DNA of 64,000 nucleotides from Rhizophagus irregularis (taxonomy: Eukaryota; Glomeromycota; Glomeromycetes; Glomerales; Glomeraceae), in NCBI RefSeq assembly GCF_026210795.1, contig NC_089445.1, positions 1,302,001-1,366,000 on the forward strand, read 5' to 3'. The notes below the pieces were generated by a model. The model ran no database searches. It had not been told where the DNA came from and saw only the letters and a program-made list of their open reading frames with translations. The stretch's first letter is position 1; each line of letters starts with the position of its first letter. Position numbers and translations under genes: made by a program. This document shows, piece after piece, positions 45,902-56,409 of this stretch.

Positions 45902-47512
45902 TTATTTTCTTCTTTCAATGTATACTTCCATTTTACTTATATCATTAACTAAAGTGAATTTAAATTGTATAGGTTCATTAGGATTAACTAATTTAAAAGT
46001 ATATTTTCTATATATTGTGGCTAAAATAACTTTCATTTCTGCCATAGAAAAATTTTTACCAGGACAATTTCTCATACCATGACCGAAAGGTGAAAAAGCG
46101 AATTTAGGAATTCTTTCTTTCCAATTACCAAGAAATCTTTCAGGTATGAATTGATCAGGATTTTCAAAATATTCAGAATTACGATGAATATGAGATAAAT
46201 TAATTGCAAATATTGTATCCTTATTAAAATGATAATCCCCAATTTTAGTATTTTGATCAGGAGAATAACGATAAGTTATTGGTACTACAGGATATAATCT
46301 CATTGATTCATTTATTATAGCTTCAGTAAAAGGTAATTTTGATAAATTAGAAGTAGTAATTTGATCATCATTACCAATTACATTTAAAATTTCTTTTACC
46401 ATACGATCTTCATGTTCAGGATATTTTGCCAATAAATAAACAATAGAACATAAAGTTGTAGTAGTTGTACCAGTACCAGCACTAAACATTTCTCTAATAT
46501 TTTGTTTAATCTCATCAGGAGAAGGATCATCTTCAGTATTTTGAGTTATTAACATAGTAAGAAAATCTGGTCTAACTTTACTATTTTGATCACTTATATT
46601 ATAATCTTTCTCAATTTTAATTTGTTGTTTACGTTCTTTAATAAATTGAATTTCAAATTCTGTTAAATAATTTAAAATATTTTTATAATATTTAGCAGCT
46701 ACGCTTATAAAAGGAAGATTCCAAAGAAGTTTAGGTACAAAAATATAAAATCCCAAAGCATCAGCGTATTCACTTCTTAATCTTCTATAAATTTCACCTT
46801 TGTTTTTTTCATCTTCAATTTTCTTTTCCTTATAAATTTGATTTGTAAATTTCATGAATTGAATTTTCATTGAAGTTTCTTTACTACCTGAAGCAACCAA
46901 ACCCATCATATCACTTGTGAATGCTCTAAACCATTCATCTAATCTAATAACTTCATCATCTTTTATACAATCCCAATAACCAATAATTTCTTCACAACAT
47001 TCTACAGTATATTTTGTACATAATTGAAGAAATGAAGGAGGAGATAAAGATTGTTGAAAGAATTTTCGATTATGTCTCCATTTTGGTACATCACAATTTA
47101 ATAATAATCCTTCTTTATCCATACCTAATTCAATAAAACCTGAAGTTAAAGGTAATCTTCGAAGAAATGGGGAATGAACACTTGGACTAAATAATTCTTT
47201 AAGATATTTTGGTGAACTTATTATAACACATCGTTGACCAAACATTGTTATATCACAAATTTCACCATATTTTTCTGAAAGATTATATTTATTTTGTGCC
47301 ACATCTCCTATTAAAAATATATTCCAATGTCCGATAAATGGTAAAGGTAATGGACCAGGTGCCAATGAATTTCGATTTTTATAATAATAGATATATGGCC
47401 TTATTGCTAAATAAATGAATAATGTAGCAAAGATATAATAAAAATTTATCTTTAAAATTGAATGATAAGCGGTAATGAGAATCGGATATTTTTCCGGTAA
47501 TGATAAAATCAT
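45902..47512 (-). CDS. Cytochrome P450 monooxygenase, 536 aa, single exon
   Basis: An uninterrupted frame. A transmembrane anchor lies at about residues 20-42, followed by the proline-rich hinge LAPGPLPLPFIGHW. The I-helix is MFSAGTGTTTTTL, the K-helix ExxR motif is NESMRLYPVVP, and the heme-binding signature FSPFGHGMRNCPG has the axial Cys at about residue 483. Length is normal for a microsomal P450. It would oxidise a small molecule in the ER using electrons from NADPH-P450 reductase; the substrate is not predictable. A single-exon gene is unusual among its intron-rich neighbours, though Phe-rich fungal P450 expansions often have few introns. The start MILSLPEKYPIL gives a complete anchor. 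Confidence 0.96.
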   Translation of the reverse strand: MILSLPEKYPILITAYHSILKINFYYIFATLFIYLAIRPYIYYYKNRNSLAPGPLPLPFIGHWNIFLIGDVAQNKYNLSEKYGEICDITMFGQRCVIISSPKYLKELFSPSVHSPFLRRLPLTSGFIELGMDKEGLLLNCDVPKWRHNRKFFQQSLSPPSFLQLCTKYTVECCEEIIGYWDCIKDDEVIRLDEWFRAFTSDMMGLVASGSKETSMKIQFMKFTNQIYKEKKIEDEKNKGEIYRRLRSEYADALGFYIFVPKLLWNLPFISVAAKYYKNILNYLTEFEIQFIKERKQQIKIEKDYNISDQNSKVRPDFLTMLITQNTEDDPSPDEIKQNIREMFSAGTGTTTTTLCSIVYLLAKYPEHEDRMVKEILNVIGNDDQITTSNLSKLPFTEAIINESMRLYPVVPITYRYSPDQNTKIGDYHFNKDTIFAINLSHIHRNSEYFENPDQFIPERFLGNWKERIPKFAFSPFGHGMRNCPGKNFSMAEMKVILATIYRKYTFKLVNPNEPIQFKFTLVNDISKMEVYIERRK

Positions 47513-48073
47513 TGTATAAAATGGTATAAAATGTATGCAAATGTTTGAAAAGGTTTCTGGTTAAAAAAAAAAAAAATTTATATACACTAAATGAAGTTTT
47601 CAAAGTTTTAAAAGTAATAATTTTCTTGAGAAAGAGAAAGAAGAAGAAGAACGAATATCCATTTTATAACAAATTAATTAACAATACAACGTTTTTCTTA
47701 AGATTGTATAATTATTTATAATTATTTTGCATATAAAACGAAACAAATAAAAGGAAGTTCAAAATCAATCATCATTTAAATTAACTAAATTAACATAACA
47801 AACTAAAAAATAAAATTTGATTTAAAAAACCATTGTTACTAATATTATTTACAAATGATTTTATACGTATTGTTCTTTACATATTAGGGATTGTCTTTTT
47901 TAAAACAATATTCAGATATTGTGTAATGTTGATCATTTATGTCCGAAAGTAGATGATTATTTTTACATATGAATAAATTATGAATTATATGAATTGTATA
48001 TGATTTGCCCAGCAGCACATTTTTAACATAATGACATATTTAATAAACCAGAATGGGAAATTTTGAAAAATTT
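47513..48073. other. Intergenic upstream of P450
   Basis: A+T-rich, no coding signal. Presumed P450 promoter; nothing specific recognised. Confidence 0.6.
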
Positions 48074-48723
48074 TTAAAAAATTCTCTTTCTTTTTTTAAT
48101 AATAGATTTCGCAATTTTAAAACTAAAGGACCTACCATAGATTTTCGTATCATTTAAAAGATTAACTTGAACATAATAATTGGTCAAATTACCCCCTAAC
48201 CAACTATCTTGTACTACAAATTTAACTGGATTATTATTATTATTGTTGTTACTATTATTTAAATATACTTTCTATAAAATAAAATAAAATTTAAATTTAA
48301 ATTTAAATTTGCCAATAAAATAAAAACATTTTAAATATTATACGTTTGAATTATAAATTCTTACCTGCTCATTAAAGTTCCATATTTTATGTGGATAATA
48401 TTGATCAAAATCTGATTCTGGGTCATATTCATATATTGCTACTTCTACTTCAGCTAGAAAAAAAAATAATATAATTGGTTTTTATTTAATTATAAAAGAG
48501 ATTTTAAAATAATACACATACGATTTACATATGTTACATAATAACTTTCCCATCTAATTTCTTGTTCTGACCATAATGGATATATTTCATATAAGGGGAT
48601 AATAGTAACATTTATTTTTGGCTCTTCTTCCCCATTATATATTTTTATTTCAACCGAATATATTTCCTTAATAAAAAATATTATAAAAGATAATACAATA
48701 TTTGTAAATAAAACTGAGTTCAT
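48074..48723 (-). CDS. Small secreted protein with KNH/Kre9-like domain, 162 aa
   Basis: Three exons on the minus strand: 48723-48522, 48453-48365, 48271-48074. An N-terminal signal peptide (about residues 1-24, FTNIVLSFIIFFIKEIYSVE) precedes one domain. The pattern IYPLWSEQEIRWESYYV, PEVEVAIYEYDPES, VKFVVQDSWLGGNLTNYYVQ and a closing GRSFSFKI matches the beta-sandwich layout of the Kre9/KNH-like (Ser/Thr-rich GPI-anchored) family, in which W...xIxW and the final S.xFxI are conserved. An Asn run (AATn) lies inside. The C terminus is basic (KKRKRIF), with no GPI signal seen. Predicted to be secreted or wall-associated; in a symbiotic fungus it is a candidate apoplastic protein. Family call is moderate. 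Confidence 0.75.
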
Positions 48724-49313
48724 CGTATAAGAAATAAAGGAGAGAGTAAGAATTTTAATTTGCGTAAACTTTTACAAACTTTTGTTTAGTCTTTACGTCA
48801 AAGATAAGCCTTTGGTGCTTCATAAACGGATAAGTTTAACAATCCGCGTCACATGACTACAATCCATAACACGTGATGTCTAGACTAGAGATAATCTAGT
48901 TAAAAATGTGTTTTGTTCCTATAAAAGTGTTAAGATCGTGTATTACTTCCCGAATATATTTTCACCATCATATTTTCACCATCTCATTTAACGAGAACAG
49001 AATTTCTTTAAACTTTTCCATCCTGATAAATGATAATTGTAACGGAATGAATATTAGAGTTGTTTGAGTTGTTCGGGCTGTTCGGGCTGTTCAAAATTTC
49101 GAATTTCGATACCCGAGTTACCCGGGTTTTCATAATTTCACTTATTTACGGTACCCTAAAAATTTTATTACCCTAAGAAATATAAAAAAAACACGTTTAA
49201 GTTTAATCTACTGTTCAAATTTTAACTATTCTACTTTTCGATCGTCAACCAATAAAATCAGTGTCATTTTATTCGACATATTTTTTCACAAATAATTTTT
49301 TCAAACTTTAAAA
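48724..49313. promoter_or_regulatory. Divergent promoter region between secreted protein and Scm3-like genes
   Basis: The two genes are transcribed away from each other over this 590-base gap. It contains two Cbf1-type sites (RTCACRTG): GTCACATGAC at 48848-48857 and CACGTGAT at 48870-48877. Near 49068-49094 a 9-base unit TGTTCGGGC is tandemly repeated (about two and a half copies), followed by GATACCCGAGTTACCCGGG. Confidence 0.5.
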
Positions 49314-50832
49314 ATGAAAAGTAACAAAGTGTTACGTTCAAAAAAACAAAAAAAAGTTGCAACTAAAAAGAATATTAATAAAACGTTAAAATCTAAACCT
49401 TCTAAAAGTTCTTCTATAAAATCCTCATTACGAGAATCAGAGAAGAGTAAATGTCGTTTAAAAGCTGCTTGGGCTGATATTATTAAACGATATCAAAATA
49501 TTTCTCCAGAACAAACTGACGTGATTGATTTAGTTACTGAGGAGATTGTAGTTGATAGAGGTATCTTACAAAAAGATAATATACGATATGTTGGAACTTT
49601 AGATTTACACGCTTCAAAACCTCAGGAAGACGCGATTGATGATGATTCAATTTGGCAACCGGATCCTAATTTATGTGAAAACGATACCGATTTTAATCAA
49701 CGAGTTTCTTTAAGAAAAAATAAGAATAAAACTAGCGATAAAACTAATGATATAATAGACGTACTCTTGGAAGGATCAAATGAATGTTTTGACTGGGAAA
49801 CAGAATCTAGCGATTATAACGAATTTAATGAGAATTTAGGAGATATTGATGAATCTTTTGATGAAATGTCAAATATAGAAGAAGAATCAGAAGTTTGTAG
49901 AAAAAACAATTCATCTTTTGAAAAAGAATCGTTAAAAATTACTAATAAACAATCAAGTACAGTTACTTCTTTAAGAAAAAATGATAGCGATAAAACTAAT
50001 GATATAATAGACGTACTCTTGGAAGGATCAAATGAAAGTTTTGACTGGGAAATAGAACCTAGCGATTATAACGAATTTTATGAGAATTTAAGAGACAATG
50101 AATCTTTTGATGAAATGTCAAATACAGAGGAAGAATCAGAAGTTTGTAGAAAAAATGATTCATCTTTTGAAAACGAATCGCTAAAAATTACTAATGGACG
50201 ATCAAATTCAGTTACTTTGACTGAAATCCCATCATCACAAAGTACAGAAAGTATAACTCAATCAAATTCTTCAAGACGACTCAAAGTATATAGTTTCAAT
50301 ACATTTGATTCAGGACATGAATCAGAAAGTGAAGATACAGATTCTGAGTGTTCTGATTCTGATTCAAACAATGTAATGATATACGCACAAGAGAAAAATT
50401 TGGATTATACACAAGAAGCTCAACAGGAGACTTTAAATCATTGTCAAATGACTCAACAAGAAACTTTAAACTATTCAAGAGTGATTCAACAAGGGACTGT
50501 AGACTATTCTCGAATGACTCAACAAGAGTCTGTAAACTATTATCAAGTGACTCAACAAGAGACTTTGAACTATTGCAAAATGCAGTCTATAGATCATTCT
50601 CAACGAGAGATTTTAGAATTCATACAAACGATACCTCCAGCTTCGCTCACTCAGGAACAACAGCGTCTTTGGTTAGGTATGTCGTTATATTTAAATTCGT
50701 TTCTTTCTTTTTTTTAAAAAAAAATCGATTTCTTACATCAAAATATTTGACAAAATAGAACCAACATCTGAAGACTATACGCAATTATTGACTTGGACTG
50801 ACAAACATGTGGGACACGGATTATTGAATTAG
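49314..50832 (+). CDS. Scm3/HJURP-like protein (putative CENP-A chaperone), 478 aa
   Basis: Two exons: 49314-50676 and 50759-50832. The N terminus is basic. Residues 48-86 (AAWADIIKRYQNISPEQTDV then IDLVTEEIVVDRGIL) match the Scm3/HJURP family signature: a helix ending in W..I..KY, then a D.IDL.T.EIVVDRG loop that contacts the CENP-A/H4 dimer. Family members escort CENP-A to centromeres. The middle holds a tandem duplication of about 83 residues (DNA 49708-49966 and 49967-50214). A C-terminal set of five 11-residue repeats, consensus (V/M)TQQETLNYSR, covers 50415-50579. The last exon adds a short GHGLLN tail. Acidic Ser-rich middle regions are common in this family. Identification rests on the short signature alone. 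Confidence 0.75.
49708..50214 (+). repeat. In-frame tandem duplication inside the Scm3-like gene
   Basis: Two units of about 250 bases each begin TCTTTAAGAAAAAAT and share long identical stretches such as GATAATAGACGTACTCTTGG. They differ at roughly 10% of positions and by two in-frame indels, so the frame is kept. This is a fairly recent expansion of the coding region. Confidence 0.93.
50415..50579 (+). repeat. Five tandem 33-base coding repeats
   Basis: Each unit encodes 11 residues of the type TQQETLNYSRV. Divergence between units indicates an older array than the 250-base duplication. Confidence 0.9.
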
Positions 50833-51385
50833 TCAATAAAATGATCTATTATGGATCTTTTTTTTTCTTGTTCCAATTAATTTAATCAATTTGTTAGAAT
50901 CATTGATAGAAATATCATTCTTTTTAAAAGAAAATTTTATATTATAAGTAGACTCATTTACCTAGTCGCAGACTATACTTTTGGATATAATTAAAATAGA
51001 ATAGTAGATTTGAATGATTATTTTTTGTAAAAATATACTTGACAGAGAATAGATTAACTATAGCGTGCAATACATAAAATATCCTGTATTGCGAATATCT
51101 ACCGAAAATATGAGGATGGATTCCTTGATATAATTATGATGATGACGAATTTGAAGAACACCTTGAATAAGATTTCACGAATTCTTCTGATGATATACTT
51201 GAAAGATAGTAAACAATGTTCATTATTTACTTCGTTTTAACAATAGACACCATATCATACTGTAAGGAGTATTAAAAAAATTCAATAACAAGGGAATGGT
51301 TTGAATTAGCATTGAAAAATGTAAAGAATCGTTGATAAAATTCGCGGATCGCTGTTTACATACCTTAAATGCTAGCACGATTTAA

Positions 51386-51490
51386 ATTACATAAATTTAT
51401 ATAGATCCCTGATAATAATTACATAAATTTATATTAATTATATAGATCTCTGATAATAATTACATAAATTTATATAGATCTCTGATAATA
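51386..51490 (+). repeat. Three tandem copies of a ~31-41 base unit
   Basis: The unit ATTACATAAATTTATATAGA followed by TCYCTGATAATA is present three times; the middle copy carries a TTAATTATA insertion. Confidence 0.92.
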
Positions 51491-53231
51491 AAAACTAAAA
51501 TATTTTAATTATATATTTTATTAATTGTACAATATGTCAATATATTTATATTGTCTTATCGCAAGACAGCAAGCTAATGGGCGATAAGAAAAAGTGATTT
51601 TTCTAGTAATGAGTGTTACCCTTCATGTGATACTTCTTGGATAAGAATACACCCAACCGAAAGATTACTCATGTAATATAAGTGAAAGAATTAGCGTAAC
51701 CCCACAATCTAACTACATATAAAAATCAAATGCACATCGGAGTTGATTTGCGAAGATTGACTCTGTTTATTTAAATTGTTCTCGTAAGTTATCTCAACCA
51801 TAAATACATGATGATATTCTCTTAAGGTTCTCGCTATTCTTACTAACAACAATATCCCTCAATAAACCTACAATTTACTCCAACATTTGTTTTACCCGCT
51901 TCACATTCTCCTAAAATTTCTTTTCTCCTCTAAACCTCTTCTCAGTGAACTTGATGTTGAATGAGCTTTACCCATATCATCCTTGGCATGTAAAGTAAGT
52001 GATCCTACAGACTCCTGATATAATCGTTTGTGATATTAGAAAATGGATTGGTGATTTTCTAGTATTAAAGGAGATGACACATCATTTAGAAATTGTGTAA
52101 TTAAATATGTAAAATTATAAATGCTGATTGAATATCGCACATATAAATATTTTAAATCCATATTCTCAGCAAAAATTTTTTTAGTTTAGCAAGTGTAATA
52201 AGAGATGTTGAGAATATGGAATATTATCCATTCACAATGAGTTAAGGTTTATTTTCGGTAACGATCCCATAGAGGTAGTCAAAGCTATATTTGTCAGCTA
52301 TATTTGTCGGCCATATTCCAAACTATTATAAAATCTCATGCTCAGTCCTATTTACCGTCCTTTCCCATTTTTTCTGAAGGAAAAATAGCCAAGCAAGAAT
52401 ATCCTAACTCTCAGGTCCAATGCATGTATTCTTTTCAATCCTTGTCCATTTATTATTTTTCACTTCTAATTCTATAGAAATGCATAAAATTATAATAAGG
52501 TTTAAGTATTTTTTTATTTCAAAAAGTATCATATAAAAACCGTACCTATATTAATATGGCTCGCTTTCACATTAGAAAAGATTATGGGTAAACCTCTGGT
52601 TGATTTCCTTTCTGTAATGTAAATAAGTTCTTCGAGGAACTTGATTGCATAATCGACTCGACTCGTAATTACTTCGTCAGCAATTTTCATAACGTAATTG
52701 GACGTTACATTTTTTGTTGTTGTAAGTTATATTATTGCGTTCTCCGTATTCTTCCGTCTATAAAAGTTGAAGAAATTAATCTCCACTATTTATACCGATG
52801 CTCCCCAACTTTGAATGTCGTTAAAAAGACGAAACATGGAATGCAGGCTCTATGCAAGAATACTTGTTAGAATTCTACCATGTTGACAAGATCATGCCCT
52901 TTCTTAACATGACCAAAAGCTAGAATTGCGTTAGGGCACTTCTCTGAAAAGAGACTAAGAATCTCAAAACCCTAACGAAGCATGACAGAATCTAAAAGAA
53001 CCTTTCTCGGCAGAAAATGTAGATTCGATTTTGATGATCAAGTGATATAAGGGACATAAGCATAGTGTATTACGTAAATTTACATCATGTTTTCGTTCTA
53101 AAACGCTTTTGGAATTTGGAATTTGCCGTGAGAACAAGAGAAAAGATAGTTGTCAGGTCATAAGTGTTCCTTGATGCTGATGCGGGGAAGGATTTTTTAA
53201 TTACGTATAAGCGTTGCAAAATGGGACGTAG

Positions 53232-53289
53232 ACCCCTCTTTAGTCACTCTCTGTATAATCTCATTCAAGGAGTGTGACTATAGAGGGTG
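53232..53289. repeat. Hairpin with 19-base imperfect stem
   Basis: ACCCCTCTTTAGTCACTCT (53232-53250) pairs with 53271-53289 at 16 of 19 positions, loop 20 bases. It lies about 190 bases before the aldehyde dehydrogenase start. Could be a transposon relic or part of a structured RNA; no family recognised. Confidence 0.7.
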
Positions 53290-53480
53290 CAGGCCATGAT
53301 ATGTACAACATCGAAGATCTTATTGGATCTTAAGATCTTGTAGCTTAATTTGATGTAGGACATTGCAGATTCCCACGGGTTGTCATAAATAACTAAATTA
53401 AAGTTTCGATCTTTCTTTACAAGGTATAAAAAAAATAATTTCGATTTTTTGAAGTATCAAATTTTTTAAATTTTTTGAAA

Positions 53481-55794
53481 ATGTCGAAACAAATAACTAT
53501 TTCTCCTGTTGATAATAAGCCATACGTCACTAGAACTTTAGCTACGACTGAAGAAGTCAACAAGGCAATTGAACGGTCAAATATAGCCTTTCAAGCATGG
53601 AAAAAAGTTCCAGTCAAAGAGCGTGTGCAAATTATGACCAAATTTGTTGATGCCTTTGTTGCAAAGAAAGAAGATTTGTCAAAGGAATTGACTTTGCAAA
53701 TGGGAAGGTTTGTTTAGTTTTGATTTCATTTTAGAATTCATTATCGTTTGATTCACGTTTGTTGTTGTTATTTAGGCCAATTAAATATGGGCCCAATGAA
53801 ATTAATGGAACAGAGGAACGTGCACGTTATATGACTTCAATTGCAGAGGAAGGCCTCAAAGATGTTGAAATCACGGATTCTGATAAACCTGGTTTTAAGC
53901 GATTTATTCGAAAAGAGCCATTAGGTTCGGTTTACTTTTGATGCTTGCAATTTTATAGATATTGTAAAGTTACTTACGATTTCTATTTGAATTAGGTCCA
54001 ATTCTTATAATTGCTGGTACGTTTTCTTAGTTAATCAAAGTTCGCACACTTTCTTAATATTGTATCGATAACTAAGAAGTCATTCAATTTAGCTTGGAAT
54101 TATCCATATCTCATTTCTATAAACGGTGTTGTTCCAGCACTTCTTGCAGGTGGTCATTAGTTATGTGAACGTTTTTTTTATTTCCTTCAGTTATGAGTTC
54201 TTAATACGGGTTTGATATTTAGGTAATACCGTTATTTTGAAACAATCTTCTCAGACTCCTTTATGTGCCGAGCGATTTGCCGAAGCTTTTAAGGAGGCTG
54301 GTCTTCCAGATAACGTGTTTCAGTTTTTGCACATGTCACATATTGATACGGAGAAAGCCATCAAGAATCCTCTTATTGCATACATAAATTTCACTGGTTC
54401 AGTTGAAGGGGGTAGAGAAATCCAAAAAGCGGCCAGTACTAAATTCATTGGTATTATTCAAAACATTTGGATGTTTATTGTACATAATTGTATGAACATA
54501 TTTTATTAACTTGTGTTTCTTATTTCTCAGCAACTGGACTTGAATTAGGTGGCAAGGATCCAGCATATGTACGGCATGATGCTGACATCGATTATACTGT
54601 TGAACAGCTTGTTGATGGTTCATTTTTTAATAGTGGCCAATGTTGTTGTGCGATTGAACGAATTTATGTTCATGAAAAAGTATATGAAGAGTTTATTCAG
54701 AAATTCGTGGATTTAACGAAGGTAATGATTCATTTATTTTTTTGCTCTTTTAAATTCGTAGAAATAATTTGTTTGAATGTTATTTATTAGCAATATAAAT
54801 TGGGTGATCCATTGAATCCTGACACAACTCTCGGTCCCATGGTTCGTACTAAAGCTGCGGAGTTTGTACGAAATCAAATTGAAGAAGCCGGTTAGGAAAC
54901 AAATATTTTAGCTTTTTGTATATAATTATCATATTATTAACAATCATTTAACTTTAGTTAATCAAGGTGCAAAACCTTTAATCGAAACTGCATTGTTCCC
55001 GCAAGATAAGGTGATTGAAACTCGATATTTTTGATTTATGGTTTTTAACATCAATGTGTGCCATTTTTAATCCTGTTGTTTTTAATATATGTCAGAAACA
55101 AACACCATACATGGCACCTCAAGTTCTTGTTAACGTAAATCATTCAATGAGGGTCATGACAGAAGAGAGTTTTGGTCCTGTAATTGGAATCATGAAGGTT
55201 AATATCATTCTATTGACTAATTGTATTTCTTTATTTATTGTTAAATCTTTCTAAGATTTTACTATTCATGTTTTGCATTTCATAGGTTTCTTCGGATGAG
55301 GAAGCAATTCGGCTGATGAATGATTCAGAGTTTGGTCTTACAGCCAGCATTTGGACTAAAGATCCTGATGCAGCTGTTGCGATTGGAAATGAAATTGATA
55401 CTGGAACTTGGTTTATGAACCGTTGTGATTGTATGTTTTTTGTATAATAATAGTAATAGAAGTGCAGATGGTAACTGAAATAGAAGTTTCTAAGAATTTT
55501 GTTAATATATATTATATAGATCTTGATCCAGCTTTAGCTTGGGTTGGAGTTAAGAATTCAGGGAGAGGATGCACATTGGTAAGTTGTTAATCTATTATCG
55601 TTCTTTATGCGTTTGGTGTTTGGTTTGATACTAATTTAATTTTTTTTTTTTTTAAATAGTCAAAGTTTGGATTTGATTATCTTACAAGGTATAAACTTAA
55701 AATATTGTATTTAAAGTTGAGTTAGATAATAATATTTGTTTCTTTTCTTTTTTATAGACCTAAATCTTTCCATTTGAAGTTAGTAACTAAATGA
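53481..55794 (+). CDS. NAD(P)-dependent aldehyde dehydrogenase, 465 aa
   Basis: Thirteen exons: 53481-53707, 53776-53924, 53996-54016, 54093-54149, 54223-54450, 54531-54721, 54791-54890, 54958-55010, 55096-55197, 55286-55430, 55520-55578, 55660-55688, 55758-55794. Conserved parts are EPLGPILIIAAWNYPYLISI, the cofactor segment GNTVILKQSSQTPL, the catalytic glutamate in TGLELGGKDPAYV (Glu232) and the catalytic cysteine in FFNSGQCCCAIERIYV (middle Cys, residue 266), then TEESFGPVIGIMKV and GVKNSGRG. Length is slightly below the usual 480-500. No targeting peptide, so probably cytosolic. It oxidises an aldehyde to an acid; the substrate is not resolved. Exon 3 is only 21 bases, and exon 2 uses an unusual GTTCGG donor chosen to keep PLGPILII intact. 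Confidence 0.95.
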
Positions 55795-56409
55795 TAACGT
55801 GCGACATATAAGTTGCTATCGAATTAGTAAATATTTGAAGAGTGGTGATATATCATCCAGATTCAAATTTTCGACTATAATCTTTCTACAAATTACATAA
55901 GCGTGACATAGTATCTAGATCTAATTTTCAAACTTACTGTGGTATCTTAAAATTTTTCATTATTTCTATTTTAATTTTTTATTATTATATGTTAAGATTT
56001 AATTCTATAATATATATTAACATGCTATTGCTGTACTGTTAGATTCAATTGATTCAATTGTACAGTCTTATTAAGATCCAATGAAGATTTATCATAATCT
56101 TGAAATAAATATTTTGGTGACAAATATAATCATTTTTTTATTAACGATAATAGACGCTGATTTTTTTAAGAGTCCGCTTCAATATAATTAATTATGCAGT
56201 TCTCAAAGTAAACCTATTTCTAATTGATGAAGTAGTTTTAAATAATTTATTTATTATTCTAAAATTTTCCATTCGAATTTTGAAAATGAAAATTAAATAA
56301 ATGATTTTGTTTTTTTAAATTGAAAGTTTGTATGATTTCTAAATAATGATTGTGAAATAGTCTAGTAAGTCAATATCTCTTGTGAATTTAATTTCTAGGG
56401 AAATTGATT
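55795..56409. other. Convergent intergenic region
   Basis: Between the 3' ends of the aldehyde dehydrogenase and COQ8 genes. A+T-rich, AATAAA-like sites on both strands, no other feature seen. Confidence 0.65.

Larger units (their letters stand above)
50833..53480. other. Gene-free region between Scm3-like and aldehyde dehydrogenase genes
   Basis: No convincing coding sequence. Contains three tandem repeats at 51.4 kb, an inverted pair CGTTAGGG/CCCTAACG (52929-52936 with 52970-52977) and a longer hairpin at 53232-53289, listed separately. Composition is more balanced from about 52.4 kb than in the A/T desert, so old element remnants are likely. Confidence 0.55.

Noticed and set aside
50441-50758. 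Frame with STRDF/NDSTR repeats overlapping the Scm3-like gene
   Set aside because: It is the +1 frame shadow of the 33-base coding repeats.
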